Counted from the first letter of the stretch, positions 10,246 through 22,849 are shown. The stretch is DNA of 64,000 nt from Aedes albopictus (GCF_035046485.1 NC_085137.1:8595977-8659976); one strand, 5' to 3'. The notes: a model not told the origin generated them from the letters alone. Numbers and translations: made by a program.

Positions 10246-11900
10246 AATACTTCACCACTAATTTACACAATAAGATATATGGCTATGCTAGTGCTATCAA
10301 CGCTCTAAAATTTCAATAGCTACACAGCTTTTGAGAGAAAATTTGTTCGTCTGTTCTCTGTGGTAAAAGAATCGATAAACTCTAGAGAATAAACGCGCTA
10401 TTTCTTGAGGAAAAAATGAAAAAAAAAAACTGAAACGAGCTCACTAATCTATATTTAGTGCATCGCTTTTTCTCCACCTAACAGTTCTTTGTCAAATTTG
10501 TCAAATGAGCCACGAAAAAGAGCATCCCCCCACAAATCTTTGACGAGCCAAAGCGTGAAATTAAATCAACTTTCTTCATTCTGTCCGTGTTTATGATATC
10601 TCACTTCGGCATATCATTGCCTCCCTCAAAATCCCGCCATTATTCCACCGTTGACAATGACGCTCTCGTTCAATAGGCCAGCAATAACAACAACAGAAAA
10701 GAATTTCTGCGGCACATACCTTTCACCTCACACCCACATACTTTCCATAAGCGACCGCGATGGAAGTTTGTAAAACCCGACAGGTAAAGAAAGGCAATGT
10801 GGCGTAAGAAAAAAAAAAGTTACTTTTTATAATATCTCTGTTTGCTTTGTTGGGTCTGGCTGGAAAGACTCCCGCAGGCATAGAGGCCTGCTGCTGCTTC
10901 TGCTGCTGTGGCAGCGGCTGCCGAAACACACTTGATGGTGGAACAGAACATTACCAAAACGCGCGTGTGATTTTCGGCTTTCTTCCGAAGTTTCCAGTGT
11001 CAGGGGGTGGGGGTGTGGGGAAGCAATAATAAAATCGCAGCCATCGTCGTCGTGCTAGTACTTACGAATGCATGAACTTTGACGACGATGATCCACAGAA
11101 GGTGGATTGAGAAGGTAGAAATGTTTTGTACCCCCCGAGGGGGGCGACAAAAAAATTACTCCTCCCACCGAAATGATCAAAACAGAATTCGTTCGTATGC
11201 AGTCAGCAGTGTGGAAGAGACACAGACAGGAGAGCGAGCCACCCCCTTCGCGAGTAGAGTCGTTTCGTGTGTAGCAAGCATTATGGCAAAGCAAAGAGAG
11301 TGTGGCCCGCCGTCCGTCGGTAGTCACTTGAATCGTGGGTCGCACTGTCGGCATTAAGGCGGAGTGGAAGGTACAGAGAAATGAATAAATTGGATTATGT
11401 TTATGAAATAACACTTAATACAAATATAGGAACAAGCCGAATGAAAAGGCGCTTCTCCTTTGTCGATTTGGCAGGGTAGAGAATTTTTCTTTTTTCGCAA
11501 TTTCGCACCGAGGGGGTGAGTGAGGACTACGGCATCGTTTTACATATTTTTTTCGCTTCCCTTCCGCTGCGACAAACGATACCACCGAGGAAATTTTCTT
11601 TTCTTCACTTTTAATATATATTTAAATTTGAGCACCAAAATGCTCATTTGTATCGACAGCGCACTCGAGTCAAATGTAGCGAAAAAGTTGACTGCATTTC
11701 AGTAGGCCGGTAATGGGTCTTGGTCGGATGAGAACACATGGACGTAATAAGGATTGGAATCGCGAATGATGCATCAGAATCAACTTTTTTTTTGTAGACA
11801 TTATACATTTGGCTAATAACATGAAACATGATTCGCTTATATTTCAACTAATAACGAGATTGTTTTTTATAATCTCGAATAATCACATCGTTATAAGACG
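10246..11900. other. largely non-repetitive intron sequence
   Basis: No exon or element recognised. GC is higher around 10840-11360. A CTG/CAG cluster at 10885-10925 reads Gln-rich on the minus strand (PQQQKQQQ), but no convincing splice sites or dac homology support an exon. Could contain regulatory DNA of dac. Confidence 0.4.
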
Positions 11901-11904
11901 AGTT

Positions 11905-12060
11905 TGGTGGTCTAGTAGTTGCTACCGCTTATGTTTCAGATGCAGAAGGTCCTGGGTTCAATCCCTGGCCCGTCCCTTTCCTTCTACTTTGTATCTCTCT
12001 ATCCACTTACTCTATACTCTCCTCTCTACATATGCAACTCATGAATGTTCATAGCCATAG
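11905..12060 (+). mobile_element. tRNA-headed SINE-like element
   Basis: TGGTGGTCTAGTAGTTGCTA (A-box-like) and GGTTCAATCC (B-box-like), about 45 bp apart, give a tRNA-like head, followed by a CT-rich body (CTATCCACTTACTCTATACT). Target duplication and exact 3' end not determined. Confidence 0.55.
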
Positions 12061-12985
12061 CTTAGAACCAGAAACGGTTGCAAAGCCATTTCTCTTCATT
12101 CCAACTTTCACAGCACAGTGTCAATCTATCAGATAACGCCTACGAGTTATGCAATCAAGCCAACAGTGCCGCTTTAGTAATAATCGCACTAGTAACTTAA
12201 GCCTGGCATCCACGCACCAATGTGTGAACCGTCTGCCAACCATATCCCACCAACACTCTGACATCCGCATGAGTTTGTGCAGACGCAGAGGTATATTCGT
12301 TCTGATGTGGATTCGAACGATTGCAATCATCACTTCCTTCCCCTTCCCCACATTGACATGCATGCAACCTGACGTGGCAGGCGCCGTTGTCTCCTAAAAA
12401 TAGAAGATCACCAACGCTCACACACTAAAGATGCCTGCTAGTCCCCTGCTAGCCTGTTAGAACCAGTAGATTCCTTGTGTGAGTGTAGCTGGTCCGGCAA
12501 TACTGGAGTAGCATCTACGGACGGTCAATCAAGCTCAAGCTCGAATAAACACATTGTTATACACTCCCGATTAAAAGCAGTAGTGTCATCGAGGTTACTC
12601 TAAGATACTCACTGAGTAACCAGCTCTTCTAATCAAGACATACTTGTTTAATCACAGTACGAGACTACTTTTTACTAAAAAGCATCACTTGACTCAAGCT
12701 ACGAATTAGCTATTTTCACACAAACACAGATAATAATCTTTGGGGATTTATGATTGGACCGCTCCCCACATGTAAGAAAAAATCTACAAAAATTGGAATT
12801 ATTAATCTTACTTCAATAAAAGAAAACCGATTTTTCTCGCCCTCTCAACTTTCTCCCCCATGGACGTGTTAGAAAAGCCTGATTTATGCTATTGGAAATT
12901 TCTCTCTTGCCCCCTAAAATTGCGTAAGTTGCCTATGTGATTATTCTTGAATGCCTGTTTTAGAAATTTTACCTATGGAATTTCT
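12061..12985. other. unassigned intron sequence
   Basis: Moderate GC at 12150-12420, then AT-rich. The overlapping open frames on both strands have no recognisable family. Could be a diverged transposon body; I cannot assign it. Confidence 0.35.
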
Positions 12986-12989
12986 TCTT

Positions 12990-13185
12990 TATGACATTTT
13001 TTTCAAAAATTATTTTAGAAATTCCCTCAGAGATCTTTTCAGAAATTCCCTTTGTTCAGAATTGTTCAAAAATATTAACCCTAGGTTGAATAGGAAATTT
13101 ATTTAGGGCTTTAGAAATTCCTCCAAGAGTTTCTTGTGAAATTTCCACGAAGGGTTTTATTGAAAAATCCTTCAAAAATTTCTCC
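12990..13185. repeat. 12-bp-period repeat block (CC/TC-spacer orientation)
   Basis: Short run of AGAAATTCCCTC / TTCCTCCAAGAG-like units, interrupted on the right by the element at 13189-13453. Confidence 0.55.
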
Positions 13186-13188
13186 TTT

Positions 13189-13453
13189 CTGAAATCGACA
13201 ATGATTTTTCATAAGGGCCTAACTGACTTGATCGATTTCTCTTCGTCGACTCTCTCTTTCGCTAATAACTTGATTAAAACGAACAAAATCATTATTCTTT
13301 TTGTTTCTATAGCAAGATGTAGTCATCTCCTTCGCATTTCAATCAAAAATTTTGGGAAAACTCAATACACATTCTGTAATAACACAAAGAGAGGATCGAT
13401 GAAGAGAAATCGAAAATGTCAGTTAGGCCCTAATGAAAAATCAGTGTCGAAAT
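13189..13453. mobile_element. MITE with CATAAGGGCCTAACTGAC ends
   Basis: Left TCGACAATGATTTTTCATAA GGGCCTAAC and right GTTAGGCCCTAATGAAAAAT CAGTGTCGA are inverted over about 55 bp, including GATTTCTCTTC / GAAGAGAAATC. It sits inside the 12-bp-repeat block. No transposase. Confidence 0.7.
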
Positions 13454-13459
13454 TTTCTG

Positions 13460-14370
13460 TTTGTGGATTCCTTCCGAAACATTTCGAGGGATTCTGTTGT
13501 AAAATTCTTACATGGGCTGCTTCGTGAAGCTTCATTTGAGATTCTTGAGAAGTTAAGGAGTTAAGATATTTTTCAACACGAATTTCTTCACAAACTGTTT
13601 AATATTTTTTTCGAGAATTTTGTGCAGGGAATATTTTAAAAATCCCTCAAAGTGTTTTTTTTCTGGAATTTATCTAGGGATTCTTTTAGAAAATCCTTCA
13701 GAAATTCCGTCATGTTATGGTGTGTTTTGTTTATCTTCTAAAGTTTTGTTTTCAAAAAAGTTTCTACAAAAGTTTTCGAGATTCTGCTTAAGAAATACCT
13801 TAACAAATTCTTCGAAAATATGCTGCAGGGATATTGAGATTTCGTTTTCCAAGGATACTTTTTAAAATTTGTCAAGTGTTTCCTTCATAAGTTGGATTTC
13901 TCCAAAAATCTTTATAGAATTCTTTTAAAACTTCAGATGTAAAATTTAAGAATTCTCAGCATTTTAGTAGAGATTCCTCCTTGCATTGCTTTGGAATTCA
14001 TCCAGAGGTTTTTCAATAAGTTTCTCAAAGAGTTTTATTAGAAAATTATACAAGGATTTTTCAAATTTTCTTCCAGATATTCTTTCAAAAACCTTTCTGA
14101 GATTGATTCGGAAATTACTCTCCAAAGATTTGCTCAGAAATTCTTCGACGAATTCTTTTGGAATTTTTTCAGACATTCTCTGATTTTCCATAATAAATAC
14201 TCCAGGTAATTCTAAAGACATTTCTGTAAATTTCTCGAAATTCTTCCAGGTATCCTTCTGTCTCTAGAATTTCCGGCATGAATTTCGTCTAGAACTCCAG
14301 TCTTTCAAAAAATCCCCCAGGAAAAATTTTAAGAAAATCTTCCACGAAGTCCTTCAAAAAAAAATTATCC
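13460..14370. repeat. 12-bp-period repeat block (CC/TC-spacer orientation)
   Basis: Repeated TTCAGAAATTCCTCCAGG-like units with irregular slips. Open frames in both directions are by-products. Confidence 0.65.
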
Positions 14371-14383
14371 AAGAATTATTTAA

Positions 14384-14736
14384 GGCGAAACTGGATCCAT
14401 TTCCTCATTTTTTGGTTTTTGATTTTTTTATAAATAAACGAAGCAATATTTTCAAAATCGGTTTTCGTGCACATGTAAAGTATGGATCAGGGTATCTCCA
14501 GTTTTTTTTTGTAGTGGAAAATGTTTTTCATTTTTGCAAAAACCATTTTTGAATAAAATATTACAGAAAAATGGTTTCTGCAAAAATGGAAAACAATTTC
14601 CACCTAAAAAAAAATTCAGAAGATACCTTGATCCATACTCTACATGTATACGAAAACCGATTTGAAAATTTTGCTTCGTTATTTAATAAAAAAAAATCCA
14701 AAACCAAAAAAATGAGAAAATGCGTCCAGTTTCACC
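14384..14736. mobile_element. 353-bp TTAA-flanked MITE with long inverted ends
   Basis: TTAA at 14380-14383 and 14737-14740. Ends GGCGAAACTGGATCCATTT and AAATGCGTCCAGTTTCACC; inversion extends inward for over 130 bp (GTATGGATCAGGGTATCT versus AGATACCTTGATCCATAC). Shares target and the GGYGAA start with 38107-38307. Confidence 0.75.
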
Positions 14737-14749
14737 TTAAGTAAACGAC

Positions 14750-15960
14750 GCAGAGATGAGTTTCTTCAATAATTTCTCTAGTCCTTTCAGAAATTCTTCA
14801 AGAGATTCCTTTAGAAACTTGTTCATAGATTCCCCTTAAAAATCTTTAATGGATTTTTTTTCAGAAATACCTCTTGTTTTCTTCTTCTTCAGTTTTCTTC
14901 AAAAACTTCTTCATGGATTCCCTCAGGAAACCTTTCAAGAATTTCTGCTGAAATGAATACATGGATTCTTAAACTCCACGAAGGATTCTGTTAGAAAATA
15001 TTCCAGGAATTCCTATGGAAATTATTTAGGGATTTTTCTCATAAAATGTTTCGGGATTTCAGAAATTGCTCCAATGGTTCCTTTCGAAATTCTTTCAGGA
15101 ATTATTTAAGGTTCAATTGTGAATTGTAAATGTTCCAGAATTAAAAAAGCACTTTTTCCCAAAATGATCCACAAGTCGAAGAAAATAAGAATGTCAGATT
15201 GTTTATTTAGTTAATTATGGCAATCCGACTCGCTGGTTTTGTTCGGTTTTTCGTCATTCTGGAGAAAAAGGCTATTTCAGTTTTGGATAATATTCCTTTA
15301 TGTATTTCCTCAGATATTCAAGCGTTCGATTTCAATAGGTCGTTAATTTACCTAGAACCCTAAGCAGATACGATCTAATCAAATCAAACGCCAGAATTAT
15401 TCAAAAATTTCCTTCAAAGAAACCTCCAAAAAATTATCCACGAATTCCTCCAAAATTCCTTTCAGAAAAAAAATTGATCTGGAATAGTGTTAATAAATTT
15501 CTTTAAGATTTTGTCAAAAAAAAAATACATTAAGAGCTTCTGTTATGCAAGCGTTTCTCAAAGAGTTTCTTAAAAAATCGTCTTTTTATTTCGTTAGGAT
15601 TTTTTCTTGTATTCCTAAAAAGTATTTCAAATTTTTGCTCAGAAATTGCTTCAGTAATGCAAATAGAAAATTCAAAACATGACTTATAGTTCATATATTT
15701 ACAAAAGATCCACGCGTGTGATTCCTGCTATCATTTCGCAAGTGATTCTTACGGAAATACCTTTGAAGACTTCTTGAGTATTTTAGCAGTGATTTTTTCA
15801 ATTTTTTTTTCATTTTTCCGGAAATCCTTTTAGGGATTTATTTACACATGCGTTTCTCAAGTTCCTACAGAAGATTCATCAGAAATTACTTTAATTACGG
15901 ATTTTTTCAAAAATAACTCCAACAATTCCTTCAGAGACTTTTTTTTTAATTTTTTTTCTG
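14750..15960. repeat. 12-bp-period repeat blocks (CC/TC-spacer orientation), interrupted
   Basis: Clear at 14750-15110, 15380-15660 and 15720-15960. The 15110-15380 gap is ordinary AT-rich DNA. Confidence 0.55.
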
Positions 15961-15964
15961 TATT

Positions 15965-16060
15965 CACGAGATTTTTAGCCCTAGGTTTCTGTGAGTTTGT
16001 CGGGAGTGGGATTCGATCCCAGGTCCTCGGCGTGATGGTCATGTTTCTTTCAGTGCAATT
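15965..16060 (-). mobile_element. SINE fragment, tRNA-like head family B
   Basis: Minus strand: ...CACGCCGAGGACCTGGGATC GAATCCCACTCCCGACAAAC TCACAG, with GGATCGAATCC as B box, then CCTAGGGCTAAAAATCTCGT and GAATACAG, then A-rich tail. Same family as 46866-47045. 5' truncated. Confidence 0.65.
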
Positions 16061-16169
16061 TATGATTGGCACAGTTTTACTAACGCATTGCAGAAAATAT
16101 TTTATTTTTTCCAGAGGACATTTAAAAAAATGCATCACAAGTTGAGTAAGATATATCGCAGTATATTAA

Positions 16170-16284
16170 CCCTTCAGGACGCGCGCCGTTGTAAAAAGTA
16201 CAACAGTACCAGGCATCCTAGCTAGTCGTATACAACGCGAGCACGGTGCTGTTTAGCAATCAAACAGACGCGCATCCTGAAAGG
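16170..16284. mobile_element. 115-bp TTAA-flanked MITE, copy 2
   Basis: TTAA on both sides; ends CCCTTCAGGACGCGC and GCGCATCCTGAAAGG are inverted. Same length as 7241-7355. Confidence 0.75.
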
Positions 16285-16288
16285 TTAA

Positions 16289-18640
16289 ACGGAAATTTGT
16301 TTAAAATAAATTGTTCAGGAAATGCTCCTTAGATTTCTTAGAATTGATCGTTCAACAGAAGGTTGACCAAAATTCCTACAAATTGAATATGCTGCTTGCT
16401 TCAGGAATATTATTGAAAAAATGATAAGAAAATACGATATTACTAGATGTTACTAGAAAATCCATCAGCAGTTTTATTTTTTCAACATTATTTAATTAAA
16501 CAATCTTCTACCTAGCTTCTGACAAATTCCCCAACAATTATAAATTATCTGGACTAAGTAATGATGGAACTTCGGGAAGGAAATCTGGCAGAGTACATGA
16601 AACTTTCAAGACATATGAGTATACAGCATTTCTTCATTCTAAAATTTTTCCAGGATATCTCACGTACGCCGCTTGATATCCTTCGAGAAGTTTAATAAGC
16701 ATATTCGCCAATATTAGCATTCAAAAATATTTGCAAACACTTTTCAGTAAATCTATTAAAAACGTCTTTTGAAATCACTATAAATGCCTCTAAATTTTGT
16801 TTGACCTTTGTAAAACCACTATGTTGATGGCACTCCTGGCTCTTTGGGATTTTAGTGGTACACCGAAAGAAATACTTTAAGCTACACTTGACGTTAATTT
16901 AAGAATATTTAAATTTCCATTTCATTTCATTAGGTTTTAGCTAGAAGAATTTCTTGCGCGCAAAGTTGTAAGCAAGCTCCATACTGCAGACAACCTGTGA
17001 CTTTACAATCCCATGGAGAATTGTATTGAAAGCTGGAGATCGTTTTGTTATAGCGAACTCGGTCTAACAATTTTTAACTGAGTAGATACTGTTTCTTGAG
17101 ACGGAAAATTTGAGAAAATCCATCAAATTCGCGATAATTGTCCTCCATCTATGTTCTATCTAATGTTAATTTTTCACAAACATCAATATAACAATTTAAG
17201 AAATAAAGTGAGACTTAATTGAGAATATTCTAGAATTATAACTGCGTAGATTCATCCAAAGATACAGCCCAGTTCTGCTAACGCTTCTGATTGGGAAAGA
17301 TCCAACCAGCACGGACTGAAGAGAAACAGAAATAAAATGGATTGATGCAAAATTGCAAAATGATTATGAAAATGGATCTAACTTCGTTATGTTACGATTG
17401 ACATCATTATTGTCATCATTTGTTTTGTTCCTGTCCCCGGGTCGGGTGTTCCATTTCTTCCGAGATGGAATCAGGAAAAAGTGGCTTGTTTTTCTTGTTC
17501 CGGGCCAAATGTCACCACCGAACGACTGCCTGACTGGCTGTTATGCAAAAGCAGCAAGTGACAGCGCAGATAATAAAAAAATACTCCCGGCTTCAAGGGT
17601 GGTTCGCACACAATCCAAGTGCAAAGCCAGAAAGTAATAGCAAGCTTCAGCGGTTTTCAATAGCGCTGATAACGCGATTTGCTGAAATGTCTACAAATGC
17701 ATGCGACAGAAATTTGCATACCGCATCGAGAGTGGAGTGCGAAGATTGGAAAAGCGTTGAAGAAAAATTGCTGGTACCAACTTCGGTTCGGTTCGACGCG
17801 GGGGTAAATGGGTCGTTGATACAATGTAGTTATGGCGCGGGGCAGGTTGGCAGGTTTTTTTTTTCTTTCTTGGAGAGTAACGCAGGGGAAATGTCTTTTT
17901 GATATCATCGGTGAAATTGGCATGAGGGAAACGGACCGACCGCCAACCGGAACTAATAAAATTATGGAGAAATTATGGTGCCAAAGGCGAAGGGTCGTTG
18001 ACTGAAGTTAAGAACGTTTTGCGTTTCGTTTTCCGCATTGTTCTCGGATGTAAATGAGGTCAGAGAAATGTAATTACAGTTTGAAAGTGAACTTCCGTAG
18101 CTGGTTTGGAGGATGATGTATAAGTGTTTCAAATTCAGTTTTCGTTAATCGATTCTACTAAGTGGCTACTGAACCGTTAAAAAATAACTGTAAGTATATC
18201 ACTGAGATAACACTGGGTATGACATAACAGCGATGTTTTGTGTGCCTGAAAGGATGAGATGCCTACCATAATAGGATCGTCGAGTATGATTTTCAACAAA
18301 TCCAGCAATTCTACATGCTTTGCTGAATATATCCGGGATGTTGCTGAACGGTACTCAAGACTGAAACACGAGTATTGAGGGTAAACGTATCGAAGAATTA
18401 GGAATGAGCATCTTACTGCGTAAATAGTATCGATCGGAGGTAAGCAGTACTATCATGGTAAAACCAGGGCTACCAGGGTAAAACTCAAGCTATCTAAATT
18501 TCTATACTGGTATACCTTATGGAAGTGACTTCCAAATTGCGCCTAATTAAGAATTATTCTGGGAAACCTCATTCATAAATTATATTCTCACGAAATGTTT
18601 AAGCAATTACCGCGAAAGTATCATTCTTGTAGGAATTCCT
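16289..18640. other. mostly non-repetitive intron sequence
   Basis: AT-rich to 17340, then a GC-richer part at 17400-18100 that shows no repeats. No exon recognised; open frames at 17353-17923 overlap on both strands without family resemblance. Candidate place for dac regulatory DNA. Confidence 0.35.
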
Positions 18641-18835
18641 TCAACGAGTTTAGCTAGAAATCTTTAGCAGATTTCTCCAAGAATCAATTCAGAAATGTAT
18701 TTTTTTTAATGCACCTTTTCAACATTTTCTTCCCGATTATCCAGAAACACTGCAAAACATTTCTTTAAAAATTCTTAAAGGAAGATTCTCGTAGGTTTCC
18801 ATTGAATGACTCAAGAAAGAATTCCTTCAAAGATT
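18640..18835. repeat. 12-bp-period repeat block (CC/TC-spacer orientation)
   Basis: Degenerate units leading into the SINE. Confidence 0.45.
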
Positions 18836-18842
18836 TCTCCCA

Positions 18843-19115
18843 TATAGCCGAGGCGGTAAACGCACGGGTATTCAGCTTGACCATGCTGAGGGTGACGGGT
18901 TCGATTCCCGGTCGGTCCAGGATCTTTTCGTAAAGGAAATTTCCTTGACTTCCTTGGGCATAGAGTATCTTCGTGCCTGCCACACGATATACACATGCAA
19001 AATGGTCATTGGCAGAGGAAGCTCTCAGTTAATAACTGTGGAAGTGCTCATAGAACACTAAGCTGAAAACAGGCTTTGTCCCAATGAGGACGTTACGCCA
19101 AGAAGAGAGAGAGAT
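18843..19115 (+). mobile_element. Feilai-like SINE (tRNA-headed, family A)
   Basis: Full head: TAGCCGAGGCGGTAAACGCA (A-box region, tRNA-Leu/Ser-like) and GGGTTCGATTCCCGG (B box), then body GGGCATAGAGTATCTTCGTG, ATGGTCATTGGCAGAGGAAG, CTCAGTTAATAACTGTGGAA and 3' end CGTTACGCCAAGAAGAGAGA. The layout matches tRNA-related SINEs of Aedes; the name Feilai is from memory of the family and was not checked. Other copies: 27705-27867, minus-strand 39334-39770 and decayed pieces at 58330-58645. Confidence 0.75.
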
Positions 19116-19129
19116 TTCTCCCTGTATCC

Positions 19130-20101
19130 CATAACAATTCATTCATGTCCATGTGTTTCTTTTAAAACTTCTCCTGAAGTGCTCCTGGGGTTTCTTCAGG
19201 GATTCTTTGGAAAAAAAAAACTTCTTCAAAAGATGCAATTCCAGGAGAATTTTTTTCACAAAGATTCCTTTAGGAATTCCCCTACGATTTTTTTTTTTCA
19301 GAAGTCCATAACATTTTTCCAGAAGCTCTTTTTCCAGAAATTGTTGGAATTTCTCCAGAGATTATTATTATTATTTTCCTTACAAAGGTTTTCCTTAATA
19401 AGGTTTTCAACCCTTGGTTGGTTCGCCTCAAATTCTCGAGGTATTGCTTAGTATACTCTGGGATTTCCTCAGGCATTTGTTAAGAAATTCCTCTAGAAAC
19501 TTGAAATTCTCAAGAGATTTTTTTGGAATTTCCTCTGGGAGTTACTCCAGATATAGCTTAGGGTTTATGCACAATTAGGAATTGCTTAGAAATTCAGATT
19601 TTTTCGGTGATACTTGAGGAATTCCTCCAAAGATTCTCTAGTTCTTCCAGATATTCTTTCAACTTTCTACCAGTCCTTTGTCGGCAGTTTCTTGGGATTT
19701 CTACAGTAATTTCTTTACAGGTTTCTACAGGAATCTCCTAAGCAATTTCTCAAACAATATGTTTTTGGGTTTACTTTCAGAGTTCCAACAAAAATTTCTT
19801 ATTTTTTTTAAATACATTTATGAAACATTTTTTAGAAGTTTCGCATTCCAAGGATTTCTCCAAAGACACATTCAGAAATTATTGCAGTATTTTCGTCCTG
19901 AAATTCATCTAGATTTCTTTATAAATCTTCCTAAAAATCTGCAAAGGAGATTGTTTTAGAAATTGTTTCGAACAATCCTTCAAATATTTCTTTTAAAATT
20001 TCTTGAGGTATTTTTTAAGAATTTCGTCATTTTTGTTTTGTACATTTTTTTAAAAAAATTCTGGGAAAATCCCTGAAGGATTATTAGAATCCTAAAAGAA
20101 T
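19130..20101. repeat. 12-bp-period repeat block (mostly CC/TC-spacer orientation)
   Basis: TTCCTCCAGAGATT-like units; changes to the opposite orientation near 20060, just before the element at 20110. Confidence 0.6.
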
Positions 20102-20109
20102 TTCTCAAG

Positions 20110-21126
20110 TAGAGTGTCCTTCCCGGGACATCCCGGGACAAGAATTCCCGGGATTTGAGTGATTTCGGGATTTCCCGAATCCCGGGATATCATTTCAGAA
20201 ATCCCGACAATCCCGGGAATCCCGGGATGAAGACAATTTGTAGATAAAACTGCCAAATATCAAGGCAAAAACTTTATCTGGCCATTTTCACTTTCGAAAT
20301 ATGAGCGGTTTTCTCACACACCACCATCGGGCTTTGGGACACTAGGTCATACTTGAAAAAAAAAAATCAATCATTCATGATAAACTTGGTATCACGTTAT
20401 GCATTTCATTCATCTTTTTCTATTTATTGGTTTATTCAGTAGCAGCAAGAACAAACTGGACATAGCCCACATACCATATTACATTGTAATTTTGGAAATC
20501 TGAGACCAAACTTTTACTATATTATGTAAATAATTTGAATTTTTCAGAAGAGAATTAATGAATCTCAATAACAAGTACAAAAGTTTTAAAATTATGGAAA
20601 ACCGCAATTTGCAAAAAGAGTCCAATCTTTTGTATTGAAATATTTGGAAACTAGGAGTTCAAAAGATACTCTAAAGTTATATTGAAGTGCGATTTTTACG
20701 ATACATATCAACAATACAAACATCTTCCGTAGCAATATAATACAGATTATGATAATTATTTCTCTTAAACTATTAGATATCGGTAGAAAATTACTTGCAA
20801 TAAATTAACAACTAAATAGTTGAAAACAGACTGTTCTTGGCGAACATAACGTTGATACTTTTATATGTATTTCGTTATTGACATTTGTACATCAAGTAGT
20901 AGTGCAGTACATTGTATAGACATTTTATAATACTTCTTGTGATGGATACAGAAATAACCATAACTTAAAAAATGAATATTTCAAATGCACAAAAGCTAAA
21001 CAAATCAATTTTCTGGGTTTTATTGAAATTTTCAAAAATCCCGGGATCCCGGGATTTCCCGGGATTAGCTAAGTATTTTGTCCCGAATCCCGGGACACGA
21101 AAATTGGCCGGGAAATGGACACTCTA
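20110..21126. mobile_element. 1,017-bp non-autonomous hAT-like element with CCCGGGA arrays
   Basis: Exact 8-bp target duplication TTCTCAAG at 20102-20109 and 21127-21134. Inverted ends TAGAGTGTCCTTCCCGGGA and CCGGGAAATGGACACTCTA. Both subterminal regions carry clusters of ATCCCGGGAT-type palindromes, like subterminal transposase-binding sites of hAT elements. The interior is AT-rich and has no transposase. Confidence 0.8.
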
Positions 21127-21134
21127 TTCTCAAG

Positions 21135-21900
21135 GAATGTTCAAAGCAATCTCTGTAAGATTATTAAAAAAAATAAGAGTTCTTCCTGAAGAACTCTAGC
21201 CATAAAATGTTGAAACAATTCCTTGCTGAAGTTCCTGAAGAAATCCCTAAAAAAATCTGAAGAAGTTTTTCGAGATATTTTTGAATGTATCATCTCTAAA
21301 GGAATTTCAGATGGAATGTGAAGAGGAATATCTGAAAGAATTCTTGAAAAATTTTAGAAGCAATGCCCAGTAGTATCCTTGTGGAAATTTCAGGAAGTAC
21401 TCATTAATCCTTCTCTAGATGAAAATCTGAAGGAAGTTCTGAAGAAATATCTGGAAATAACCCTCAATAAATTTCATGGAGGGTTTTCTGAAAGTAATTC
21501 TGGAGGAATCTGTGGACGTATTTTTGAAAGAATTCCTGTAGTCACATTTGGAGAAATGCCTAGATGACCATTTGTAAAGTTTCCTAGAAAAATAATCTTT
21601 AGATATTTCTGAAGGAATGACTGGAGAAATTTCTAGGATTTTAATCTGAATAAATTCGTTAAAGAATCGGTGGAGAAATTCTAACAGTTATCTAGAGAAA
21701 TCCCTGAGGAAATTCCTGGACGTAATCGTGCAGAAATTTTCAGTGAAATTGACTTCTTGAAGAACCTACACGAGTTTCTGAAGTACTAGGGAAAACTTAC
21801 CGAGGAAATCAATGAAATAATTTATGAAACAAATTTTGAAAGAATTCTTGAAGGAATCCTGGCAGGAAGCTCTGAAAGGATTGGATAAATTTAACAAACA
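21135..21900. repeat. 12-bp-period repeat block (GG/GA-spacer orientation)
   Basis: Continuation of the array split by the hAT-like element. Confidence 0.6.
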
Positions 21901-21908
21901 TTGTTTAA

Positions 21909-22109
21909 AGACAAGGTGTTTGGAGTACATTGCTCAAAATTTCTAGAGCACCGTTTTTTAGAACTGTTGAACGGATTTGGATTAAAATGCATCGCGCTGT
22001 TGGCAGCCACTGAACAATTAGCGTGATGCATTTTCATCTAAATCCGTTCAACAGTTCTAAAAAACGGTGCTCTAGAAATTTTGAGCTATGTACTCCAAAT
22101 ACCTTGTCC
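21909..22109. mobile_element. 201-bp palindromic TTAA-flanked MITE
   Basis: TTAA at 21905 and 22110. Arms of about 85 bp (from AGACAAGGTGTTTGGAGTAC to AATGCATC) are inverted copies around a short loop. Inserted in the 12-bp-repeat region. A partial relative begins at 1513. Confidence 0.75.
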
Positions 22110-22119
22110 TTAAAGCAAT

Positions 22120-22560
22120 CCCAAGAAAAAATCTGTACTTATCCCTCACGAAGTTTCAGACGGTACCAATGCAAATCTACCTCAAAGAATTCTTGGAGAA
22201 ATTTCTGGGGAAATTCTTCAGGCAATATTTGTAGAAAGCCCAGAAGGTATTCTTCCCTGGATGAATTTCTGAAGGCAACTTTGAAAAAAAAAAAATGTGA
22301 TGAAGTATTCAACAGATTTTCTAAGGAAATTCTGAACTTTTGTTTTTCTTAAAAAATCATCGAAAGCAACTCTAAAAAAACCGCTGGTGATTTTCTTTCA
22401 AAATTCTCATACGGATTTCTGTTGGAGCAATTTTTGAGGAAACACAAGTTGCTTTCTAAGATGAATTCTTAGTGATTTCTTTCATAGGGTGCTCTAGATG
22501 TATTCCTGATGCAATCCATGAAAGATGTTCTTAAAGAATTATCAAAAATTTCTTTTGAAA
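22120..22560. repeat. 12-bp-period repeat block (GG/GA-spacer orientation)
   Basis: Degenerate; continues after the GC-rich fragment at 22580-22690 until about 22840. Confidence 0.5.
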
Positions 22561-22579
22561 TGATAGACTACCTTATCCC

Positions 22580-22690
22580 TTTGGAGCCGGAGGAGTCATA
22601 TATGACCCCGGCGATAAAACCGAGCATAACAAACGTGTTCGACACCAGCGAGGTTGCGTCGACAGCGGCGAAAAAAATCGGTTCCAAAAG
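22580..22690. other. GC-rich coding-like fragment of unknown origin
   Basis: Sharply different base composition from the AT-rich repeats around it. Both strands are open; the minus strand reads AAVDATSLVSNTFVMLGFIA and then GVIYDSSG. No family recognised and no splice signals or start seen. Possibly a captured or transposon-derived fragment. Confidence 0.3.
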
Positions 22691-22849
22691 GTTATACGAA
22701 TTCCTGGCCGATTTTCTAAATAATTCTTATCCATGGACAAATTTTGAAAAGAATCCAAAGAATGTTTCATAAACGAGTTCTCAAATTAATTTCTGGGGTA
22801 ATCACCAAGAAAATTTGGGAAAATCTCAAGGAAACAATATTTTTTTTAT

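Noticed and set aside
10723..10929. Gln-rich minus-strand open frame as an alternative dac exon
   Set aside because: Only a short CAG/CTG cluster; no donor or acceptor fitting dac phase.
12061..12985. LTR of a retrotransposon
   Set aside because: No TG...CA-bounded direct repeat pair or primer-binding site found.
18843..18925. Possible tRNA-Leu/Ser gene
   Set aside because: A and B boxes are present but the sequence continues into a SINE body shared with other copies; no convincing acceptor-stem pairing.
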